Assembly (NCBI GenBank): GCA_022848835.1
Contig: JAJISG010000237.1
Location: forward strand, 1-13,509
Reading direction: 5' to 3'
Source of the DNA: Thermoplasmatota archaeon
Lineage (GTDB): Archaea; Thermoplasmatota; Thermoplasmata; RBG-16-68-12; JAJISG01
Length of the DNA stretch: 13,509 nucleotides
Made by a program: the position numbers and the translations under genes. The notes beneath the pieces are model-generated. The model had not been told where the DNA came from and did not search any database. It was given only the letters and a program-made list of their open reading frames with translations. Shown one piece after another: positions 1 to 5,153 of the stretch. Position 1 is the first letter of the stretch. The number at the start of each line of letters is the position of its first letter.

Positions 1-1
1 T

Positions 2-385
2 TATTGTAATCAGCGTGATCAACGTCATGAGAGGGCGGCGGAAATTCTGGGTGAAATTCGAACGGGGAAATATGGCGTTCCATTCACTTCTGACTACGTC
101 TTCGACGAGGCCGTAACCCTGGCTCTGGCGAGAACGGGTCGTAGGGAGATCGTTCTCAAGGTCGGAGACGTTATCTTACCCACTTCGCCTGAGGAGCGTT
201 TCGTGGAGTTGATTCATACTTCCGAGGAGGACTTCGTAGAGGCCTGGGATGCCATGCGCGGCCATGTTGAGGCTGGGTTAAGCTTCACAGACTGGGTTAC
301 TGTCCAGCTCGTTCGACGACGAGGAATCGACCTGGTGGTAAGCTTCGACAAGCGCTTAGATGGCTGGGTGCAGAGGATTGGATAG
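2..385 (+). CDS. PIN-domain ribonuclease toxin, VapC-like (5' end outside window)
   Basis: The frame is open from base 2 to the TAG at 383-385 and gives the last 127 residues of a protein that begins before the window. The visible part has the C-terminal layout of a PIN domain: a helix with an acidic residue in FDEAVTLAL, then LSFTDWVTVQLVRRRGID, which carries the conserved T-D pair, then the strand and loop LVVSFDKRLDGW. PIN-domain toxins are Mg2+-dependent RNases that use three or four acidic residues; the first of these should lie in the missing N-terminus. The family is about 130-145 residues long, so little is lost. The partner antitoxin would be expected just upstream, out of view. Family assignment is fairly secure. 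Toxin function, rather than an rRNA-processing PIN protein, is inferred from the small size and the adjacent second toxin-antitoxin pair. Confidence 0.8.
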   Translation, partial: YCNQRDQRHERAAEILGEIRTGKYGVPFTSDYVFDEAVTLALARTGRREIVLKVGDVILPTSPEERFVELIHTSEEDFVEAWDAMRGHVEAGLSFTDWVTVQLVRRRGIDLVVSFDKRLDGWVQRIG

Positions 386-439
386 GGGCATGACAAACTC
401 CCCTGATTTTCGAGACATGGGGGGGGTCTTCTGGGATAA

Positions 440-469
440 GGGACTGCCCGGATTTGAACCAGATTCGCG
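440..469 (-). pseudogene. tRNA-Pro 3'-end fragment (T-arm and acceptor 3' strand), possible distal attachment-site copy
   Basis: On the minus strand this stretch contains a T-arm (GGTTCAAATCC) followed by the 3' acceptor strand CAGTCCC. Positions 440-460 match positions 1906-1926 of the intact tRNA-Pro at 20 of 21 bases, in the same orientation. No matching 5' acceptor strand or D-arm was found on the minus strand upstream (positions up to about 545), so this is not a complete tRNA. An imperfect stem (462-469 with 491-498, enclosing 471-475 with 480-484) lies directly upstream in tRNA sense, but its geometry does not fit an anticodon arm. The arrangement fits either a leftover from integration into the tRNA 3' end or a decayed tandem tRNA. 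Confidence 0.6.
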
Positions 470-595
470 GTCTGACTCATCAGAGGAATGCGCAAATCAG
501 ATCACCTCGAGACACACTGCCACCCAATCATTCGTCGCTTCCGTCTATTGCACACCATAGAAAGCTATAAGGTCCACCAGTGAGGTTCGGTACAC

Positions 596-817
596 GTGGC
601 GACGACAACAATCCAACTGAGTCAGGAGATGAAGAAGACCCTTGAAGGCATGAAACTTCATCCCCGCGAAACCTATGAGGAGGTCCTTAAGCGGCTGCTC
701 GAGGACCTGCACGAACTGAACGAACAGACCAAGGAAGAAATCGACCGGGCAGTCCACGAGATCAAGGCGGGGAAGTACCGCACCCATGACCAGCTCCAGG
801 CCGAATTGGGCTTTTGA
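596..817 (+). CDS. Small antitoxin of a VapB/RelB-like family, probable ribbon-helix-helix
   Basis: A 73-residue protein starts at GTG 596, with a GAGGT ribosome-binding-like stretch at 582-586. The N-terminus (TTTIQLSQEMKKTLEGMK) has the strand-then-helix pattern of short ribbon-helix-helix antitoxins. The segment TYEEVLKRLLEDLHEL is the usual second helix of archaeal antitoxins that accompany VapC or RelE toxins. The charged C-terminal half would be the toxin-wrapping tail. Its stop overlaps the start of the toxin by one base (TGATG), so the two are almost certainly translated together. Such antitoxins normally repress their own operon. A palindromic operator was looked for upstream but none was convincing. 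Confidence 0.75.
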   Translation: MATTTIQLSQEMKKTLEGMKLHPRETYEEVLKRLLEDLHELNEQTKEEIDRAVHEIKAGKYRTHDQLQAELGF

Positions 818-1119
818 TGGTATTTGAGATTGTCTGGTCTGACTCGGCAGCGAGACAGTTAAAGAAACTCGACCGGACGATCGCCCGAAGGATTTTCGCG
901 AAAGTGGGTGAACTCCGAGAGAATCCCTTCCCCCACGTCAGGAAGCTCGTGAACTCCCCCTATTATCGCCTTCGGGTCGGCGATTATCGAGTCATCATGG
1001 ACATCGTACGGGGTGAGCTGCGGATTCTCGTCCTGAAGGTGGGGCACCGGGAGTCTACGAGCACTGATCGGTCCGGGGCAGCCCATCCGTGGCTACAAGG
1101 CGCGCACTGGAGGGAATAG
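817..1119 (+). CDS. RelE/ParE-superfamily toxin with an altered C-terminal tail
   Basis: The start is taken at ATG 817, which overlaps the antitoxin stop; a TTG at 814 also lies in frame but is unnecessary. The protein has the RelE fold order: FEIVWSDSAARQLKKLD, a helix (RIFAKVGELRENP), then YYRLRVGDYRVIMDI and LRILVLKVGHRE. The basic and aromatic residues of RLRVGDYRV are typical of the ribosome-dependent mRNA interferase core. The family usually ends within a few residues of VGHR. Here about 25 extra residues follow. In the +2 frame the same DNA reads Tyr-Glu-His-stop (TGA at 1065-1067), so a single lost base near 1052-1056 probably removed the normal stop. The toxin core is intact; whether the tail impairs activity is unknown. 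Confidence 0.8.
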   Translation: MVFEIVWSDSAARQLKKLDRTIARRIFAKVGELRENPFPHVRKLVNSPYYRLRVGDYRVIMDIVRGELRILVLKVGHRESTSTDRSGAAHPWLQGAHWRE

Positions 1120-1218
1120 GAGGACTTTCGGGAGACCGTGAGAGGAGAGCGCGTCTCGACGTGGGTCTGTCTCGCCTTGGACGTGAATCACGCTCCCACC
1201 AACTGGCTGTTCCTCTAG

Positions 1219-1844
1219 CTAGATCTTAACCGCCAAGACGTAGAACGTCATCTCTCGCTCCCCTTCGAACTCCTCCTGCTCGGTCGAATATTGGAGAATC
1301 TGAAAACCCACGTCCGAGAGCATGCGACGATAAACATCGGGGCCGAAGTGCGACCAGTACATTCTGACCCCGAAGGTCTGGTATTCCTCCGTGCCTACCC
1401 AATCGTCCGAACCTAGGGTCGCAAGGAGGAGACCTCCTCTTCTCAACATCCTGTAGATCCGCCGAAAGAGCGATCCGTGTTCATCGCGGGGAAGGTGAAT
1501 GATGGCGTAGAAGGAGACAACGGCGTCGAACATCTCATCGGGAAAGGACGCTCGCATGATGTCTCCCCCCAAGAGCGTGGCTTGCGGGACGAGCCTCCGA
1601 GCCCGCTCAATCTGTCTCCTCGCGATGTCGACGCCCGTGACGCGATGGCCCCTCGAGAGGAGGAACCTTGTGATCGGGACCCCCGAACCGCAGCCGATGT
1701 CGAGGATGTGGGATCCTGAGGGAGACGTGCGAGGAGGGGTTCGAGGTATTTCTCGTTCGATTGCTTCATCTCCATCCTGGCCTCTGTATAGGCCTCTGCG
1801 ATGCGATCGTACCCCTCCCGAACGGTTTGCTTCTCCTCTCTCAT
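1219..1844 (-). pseudogene. Class I SAM-dependent methyltransferase, broken by one frameshift
   Basis: Two overlapping minus-strand frames join into one methyltransferase. From ATG 1844 the first frame gives MREEKQTVREGYDRIAEAY and runs to LPQ at about 1716. A one-base loss at 1716-1717 then shifts the frame, and the second frame reads on as GSHILDIGCGSGVPITR (SAM-binding motif I) and GVDIA (the acidic end of strand 2). It continues with FDAVVSFYAIIHLPRDE and LRRGGLLLATLG to a TAG at 1219-1221. Combined length is about 208 residues, normal for Methyltransf_11/25-type enzymes. The acceptor substrate cannot be inferred. The break could be real decay, a sequencing error or, less likely, programmed frameshifting. 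The gene lies convergent to the toxin gene, inside the segment bounded by the tRNA-Pro and its 3' fragment. Confidence 0.8.
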
Positions 1845-1904
1845 CTTCACCCGTCTCTCTCCACCCTCGACGGAGGGTCCTGTGTGCTCGCTATGACGGC
1901 TTGA

Positions 1905-1979
1905 TGGGGCTGCCCGGATTTGAACCGGGGTCACGGACTCCCAAAGCCCGAAGGATCGGCCAAGCTACCCTACAGCCCC
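1905..1979 (-). tRNA. tRNA-Pro (anticodon TGG)
   Basis: A full cloverleaf can be folded on the minus strand. The seven-pair acceptor stem is GGGGCTG (1979-1973) with CAGCCCC (1912-1906), and the discriminator A is at 1905. The D-stem is GGGT/ATCC. The anticodon stem CGGGC/GTCCG encloses the loop TTTGGGA, with anticodon TGG at 1943-1941 and G at position 37. The T-arm carries GGTTCAAATCC. CCA is not encoded and no intron is present. It lies 35 bases downstream of the epimerase stop, with a possible TATA box at 2006-2013. Confidence 0.95.
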
Positions 1980-2005
1980 TTGCTGGAATAGAATAGGGAG
2001 GCGGA

Positions 2006-2013
2006 GTTAAACC
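2006..2013 (-). promoter_or_regulatory. Possible TATA box for tRNA-Pro
   Basis: The minus strand reads GGTTTAAC, centred about 30 bases before the first base of the tRNA, which is the spacing expected of an archaeal TATA box. It spans the sequence just downstream of the epimerase coding region. This rests on a short motif and spacing only. Confidence 0.4.
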
Positions 2014-2014
2014 A

Positions 2015-2968
2015 TTACTCTTCCGGGGAGCTGGGGGATGAGAGGTCCTTGACCGCAAGCTTCACAGCTTCCCTGCTACGATGTTGGGGTCGCCAGCCAG
2101 TGGCCTTCAGCCTGCTGATGTCCAACCACATGTTCCTAACGTCTCCTATCCAACCACGACCCTCATCCACACCTCCAGTCCATCCATACTCGACACCCTC
2201 CAGGCCCATGGATGAGCATACGGTATCCGCCACTTCTTCTACGGTGATCTGATCCTCACTCCCAATGTTGAAAACTTCATAAGGATCGGAGCCCGCTTTC
2301 CATCCAGCCAGCAGCCCGGAGATACAGTCATCTATGTGGTAATAGGACTTTCGTGTGCCGGGCTCCTTCCCGAGAATCTCCAATTCCCGGGTATTCTGCC
2401 GGAGCTTCTGCACGAAGTCGTAAGCCACGCCATGCGTGGACCGGCCGCCTACTACGTTGGCAAAACGGAAGGTGACGGCCTTGAACCCGAAGGTATGGCA
2501 ATATGAGGAGATAAGGGCCTCGCAGGCCAGTTTCGACGCGCCGTAGATCGAGATGGGCTCCATGGGGGAATAGTCCTCCGGTGTTGGGACGACGGCGGCC
2601 TCCCCATAAACGGTGGAGGTCGAGGTGAAGATCAGGGAGGTGACCTCTGACCGCCTCATGGCTTCCAGTAGGAGATGTGTGACCTCTACGTTCTGCTCCA
2701 GGTCCACTCGCGGATCCGTCAGGGCCTTTCTGATGTCCTGATTGGCGGCTAGATGGAACACAGCATCACAGCCTGTCAGGGCGTCACCAAAGGAATCCTT
2801 CAGCAGGTCCCGCACAACCAACTCGAAGTTCTCATTCCCCTCACAAGCCGCTAGGAATTCCCGTCGACCAGAGGAGAGGTTGTCCAGAACTCTTACCTGA
2901 TAACCCTGGCCGAGGAGGGCCTCACATAGGTGGCTACCGATATACCCGGCACCACCTGTCACCAACAC
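2015..2968 (-). CDS. NAD-dependent nucleotide-sugar epimerase/dehydratase (extended SDR family)
   Basis: A protein of about 317 residues, similar to UDP-glucose 4-epimerases and related enzymes that remodel sugars for surface glycans or glycoprotein assembly. The N-terminus has the Rossmann motif TGGAGYIGSH (residues 4-13). Asp29 at the end of the second strand favours NAD over NADP. The catalytic set is Thr/Ser in FTSTSTVYG (about 114-122) with Tyr142 and Lys146 of YGASK. The frame extends far upstream, but that part overlaps the pyrophosphatase. The GTG at 2968 fits the family N-terminus and follows a GGAGG (2973-2977); a TTG three bases later is equally possible. The upstream gene ends 14 bases before this start, so the two probably share a transcript. 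The exact substrate cannot be told. Confidence 0.88.
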   Translation of the reverse strand: MLVTGGAGYIGSHLCEALLGQGYQVRVLDNLSSGRREFLAACEGNENFELVVRDLLKDSFGDALTGCDAVFHLAANQDIRKALTDPRVDLEQNVEVTHLLLEAMRRSEVTSLIFTSTSTVYGEAAVVPTPEDYSPMEPISIYGASKLACEALISSYCHTFGFKAVTFRFANVVGGRSTHGVAYDFVQKLRQNTRELEILGKEPGTRKSYYHIDDCISGLLAGWKAGSDPYEVFNIGSEDQITVEEVADTVCSSMGLEGVEYGWTGGVDEGRGWIGDVRNMWLDISRLKATGWRPQHRSREAVKLAVKDLSSPSSPEE

Positions 2969-2982
2969 CTGGCCTCCTTCCC

Positions 2983-3561
2983 TCAACGTCGTTCCCTCCC
3001 CACGTTCTCCAGATATCCAACTAGCTCCTCCGCAACGCGGCCCCTGTGAGATATAGCGTTTTTCTCCGTTAGGCTCATCTCGGCGAAGGTCCTTGTGTGA
3101 CCTCTGGGAACAAATATGGGGTCGAAACCGAAGCCCCCGAGCCCCCTCTCCTCCTCCGCAATAGCGCCTGGGCAATGACCCTTGAACACGACAGATCTGC
3201 CGCCTGTCAACAGCCCGAAACAGGCCTCGAAGGTCGCTTCCCTGTCCCGCATGCCTTGGAGAAGCCTCAACACACCGCCACATCCGATCGTCCGATAGAC
3301 GTAGGAGGAGTAAACCCCTGGAAAGCCTAGAAGGGGGCGAATGAAGAGACCCGAGTCGTCCACCAGCAGATCGTCTCCCAAACGCGGGGAGAGCCATTCG
3401 AGGGCACTCACGACCACCTCTCTCAGGGTGTCGCCCTGGACCTCTGGGTAGGAAGTCCTGACACGGTCTACCTGAATGCCTCTCTCACGCAACATCTTCG
3501 AGACCTCACGGAACTTCGCATCGTTGGATGTCACGAACCTCGTAAGTACACTTCCCGACAT
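2983..3561 (-). CDS. XTP/dITP pyrophosphatase (Ham1/RdgB family)
   Basis: It hydrolyses deaminated purine nucleoside triphosphates (dITP, XTP, ITP) to monophosphates and keeps them out of DNA and RNA. At 192 residues it matches the family. Key signatures are the N-terminal substrate loop VTSNDAKF (residues 10-17), the metal-binding LVDDSGLFI (66-74), GFPGVYSSYV, the base-recognition GFGFDPIFVP, and the C-terminal SHRGR. ATG 3561 is chosen because it fits the family N-terminus and sits about 22 bases from a TATA-like ATTTAAG (3586-3580), consistent with a leaderless transcript. An in-frame GTG at 3606 would place that box inside the gene. It is followed after 14 bases by the epimerase, probably as an operon. 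This pairing looks like shared transcription rather than shared pathway. Confidence 0.9.
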   Translation of the reverse strand: MSGSVLTRFVTSNDAKFREVSKMLRERGIQVDRVRTSYPEVQGDTLREVVVSALEWLSPRLGDDLLVDDSGLFIRPLLGFPGVYSSYVYRTIGCGGVLRLLQGMRDREATFEACFGLLTGGRSVVFKGHCPGAIAEEERGLGGFGFDPIFVPRGHTRTFAEMSLTEKNAISHRGRVAEELVGYLENVGRERR

Positions 3562-3579
3562 CGTGATATCCGAGATGTC

Positions 3580-3586
3580 CTTAAAT
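3580..3586 (-). promoter_or_regulatory. Possible TATA box of the pyrophosphatase-epimerase operon
   Basis: The minus strand reads ATTTAAG, centred 22 bases upstream of the chosen ATG at 3561. This spacing suggests a transcript that begins at or very near the start codon. It is the main argument against the longer GTG start at 3606. Confidence 0.4.
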
Positions 3587-3684
3587 GCTTCATCCTGTTC
3601 CTCCACGGAGATAGGAAGACATTATCGATGATGTGACCCCTCTAGGGGCAGTTTTACGCTTGTTCTTTTATCCCGCAGCGTCAG

Positions 3685-4401
3685 TCATAGGGAGCCTATC
3701 AGGGCCTCTCCGATCATTCCCAAGAGGAAGCCCAATATTGCGCCGAGAGTGGGAATCCAATGTTTTCGCTGATGCGCCAAGGGAGCCACGTCATGGAATA
3801 GGCCGTACAGGATGCCGCCAGCGGCGAAAAGGAATAGCCACGAGATGAGGCGTGGGTGAGCAGCCAAGAGGAAAAAGCCCAGGACACCAGCCATGGGGCC
3901 AAGCCCAACGAGGACTGCCAGGAGGCCAAAGATGCGACGGCGGGACCAGTTCGATTCCTTCAACTCGCGGTAGGAGTTGAAGCCCTCGGGAAGGTTCTGG
4001 AAGCCGATGAGAAAGGCCAGAAACGGGCCCAGAGGCCCCCCCATGCCGAATGCCGCCCCGAGTGCGATCGATTCAGGCACGTAGTCCATGGTCATCGCCA
4101 TCACCTGCCCCGCCTTCTCTCCCCTGATCTCAACTGCGTAATCTATGAGCAGAAAGACTACGGCACCCCCCGCGAAGGCGAGAGTAAACTCCGGGATCGT
4201 GGTCCTCTCCAGTCCCTCCGGCACGAGAACCAGGGCTATGGCAGAGAAGAGGATGCCTCCCCCAAAAGCAACGATGCCATGAAGCAGGTCCTGGCGGAAG
4301 TGCCCCCGCCGAAGGTGTTCCCTACGTGCCAGTAGCCCACCTAGGGGTATCGCAAGCCCAGCGAGAAAGGTGTACAGCAGGACTAATGCAAGTGTGTTCA
4401 T
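3685..4401 (-). CDS. ZIP-family-like divalent metal transporter with non-canonical metal-site residues
   Basis: A 238-residue integral membrane protein with about seven or eight hydrophobic segments, roughly at residues 3-24, 40-60, 72-90, 106-133, 155-178, 185-204 and 215-236. Order and length fit the short prokaryotic ZIP transporters that bring Zn2+, Fe2+ or other divalent ions into the cell. The fourth and fifth segments carry VPESIALGAAFG and FQNLPEGFNSY, the positions of the ZIP metal-binding helices. The family usually has HNxxEG and HExPH/E there. Here the first histidines are Asp106 and Gln135, while Glu110 and Glu139 remain, so metal choice may differ. A histidine- and arginine-rich loop (residues 26-41) could bind metal. 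The start is ATG 4401, with TGAGG six bases upstream. Confidence 0.8.
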   Translation of the reverse strand: MNTLALVLLYTFLAGLAIPLGGLLARREHLRRGHFRQDLLHGIVAFGGGILFSAIALVLVPEGLERTTIPEFTLAFAGGAVVFLLIDYAVEIRGEKAGQVMAMTMDYVPESIALGAAFGMGGPLGPFLAFLIGFQNLPEGFNSYRELKESNWSRRRIFGLLAVLVGLGPMAGVLGFFLLAAHPRLISWLFLFAAGGILYGLFHDVAPLAHQRKHWIPTLGAILGFLLGMIGEALIGSL

Positions 4402-4515
4402 AGTGCCTCAGGGGGACCGGAATACCCTCGTCCTAAACCTAATGATTTCGGTGCTAGCTGAGGACCTCTGTTACCCAGAAGCCCGTTTATCGTGGGCAAG
4501 AGACAACCCATTCAA

Positions 4516-4530
4516 GGTGAGGGGCTCACC
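4516..4530 (-). terminator. Perfect six-pair hairpin just after bud32
   Basis: GGTGAG and CTCACC flank a three-base loop, five bases past the bud32 stop. There is no T-run after it, so it may stabilise or end the transcript 3' end rather than act as a classical terminator. Confidence 0.35.
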
Positions 4531-4535
4531 ACTGC

Positions 4536-5153
4536 TCACCTTTTGCCAACGTACCTACCCCGTTTCTCAATCTCCCCCACCTTGCATATGACGGTTTCCG
4601 CCCCATTGTAGGCATCTCTGTAACCCCGAAGCACCTCGTCGAACAGGCCCATCATATCCGAATGAGCGCTCATGAAAGCCTCTCGCAGCAGGTGTAGGTC
4701 CACCCCCTTCGCTTCGATATCGCCGCTCTTCTCTCCCAAACCGAAGTCCACCAGATACAGCCTATCCCCACGGAGGATCATGTTCGAGGTTGTCAGGTCC
4801 CCGTGGATGATGTCCCCAGCGTGGAGCCTTCCTGCCAGGAGGCCCATCCTGTAGCAGAGGTCCCTCGCGCCACCGGCCCCTGAGGTGAGCACCTCCTTGG
4901 CGGTGGGACCCTCTACGAACTCCAGAACGATTCTGTTCTCCGCCAGATCCACATCGTAGAGAATGGGCACGGGAACTCCGAGCCTCCTGGCTTCCCTATA
5001 GAGGCGGACCTCCGTCTTTATCCTCGAACTCCTCAGGGCTGAATCGAGCTGGGGATGTCGGTAGCCCTTGGTGCGCCTCCACTTCTCCACAGACCGCCTG
5101 CCCATCCACTCCTTCAGCTCTAGAACCGCCTCCGCCCCTCTCTTGATCAGCAC
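4536..5153 (-). CDS. bud32: Bud32, KEOPS-complex atypical kinase/ATPase
   Basis: Bud32 is the small RIO-like kinase of KEOPS, the complex that makes the t6A base of ANN-decoding tRNAs. Numbering from the TTG at 5162, the protein shows the nucleotide loop KRGAEAVL (7-14), VEKWRRTKGYRHPQLD (25-40), and RIKTEVRLYREARRLGVPVP (47-66), which carries the conserved acidic residue. These are followed by VLEFVEGPTAKEVL, the catalytic loop HGDLTTSN (120-127) and the metal-binding DFGLG (139-143). All expected catalytic residues are present at about 205 residues, so it is full length. GTG 5153 is preferred because it gives the usual N-terminus; TTG 5162 is the alternative, and ATG 5105 would delete the nucleotide loop. 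No good ribosome binding site is seen. The start lies inside the helicase reading frame. It is free-standing rather than fused to Kae1. Confidence 0.9.
   Translation of the reverse strand: MLIKRGAEAVLELKEWMGRRSVEKWRRTKGYRHPQLDSALRSSRIKTEVRLYREARRLGVPVPILYDVDLAENRIVLEFVEGPTAKEVLTSGAGGARDLCYRMGLLAGRLHAGDIIHGDLTTSNMILRGDRLYLVDFGLGEKSGDIEAKGVDLHLLREAFMSAHSDMMGLFDEVLRGYRDAYNGAETVICKVGEIEKRGRYVGKR

Noticed and set aside
471..500. Box C/D-like guide RNA (TGATGA and CTGA on the minus strand)
   Set aside because: Only a poor C'/D'-like pair is seen. The outer C and D boxes and the terminal stem are missing, and TGATGA falls inside a hairpin stem.
440..545. Possible complete tRNA on the minus strand
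   Set aside because: A T-arm and acceptor 3' strand are present, but no complementary 5' acceptor strand, D-arm or seven-base anticodon loop could be placed, even when a short intron was allowed.
1443..1996. Plus-strand open frames across the methyltransferase and tRNA-Pro
   Set aside because: Their products are arginine- and proline-rich with no recognisable motif, and they are antisense to a clear methyltransferase and a tRNA.
2983..3397. N-terminal extension of the epimerase frame, giving a 460-residue protein
   Set aside because: The extra residues are the out-of-frame reading of the pyrophosphatase gene. The Rossmann motif and a GGAGG site place the start at 2968.
3637..3648. CCCCT/AGGGG stem followed by T-rich DNA on the plus strand, terminator-like
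   Set aside because: No plus-strand gene precedes it. On the minus strand the T-rich stretch is on the wrong side, so a terminator role is not supported.
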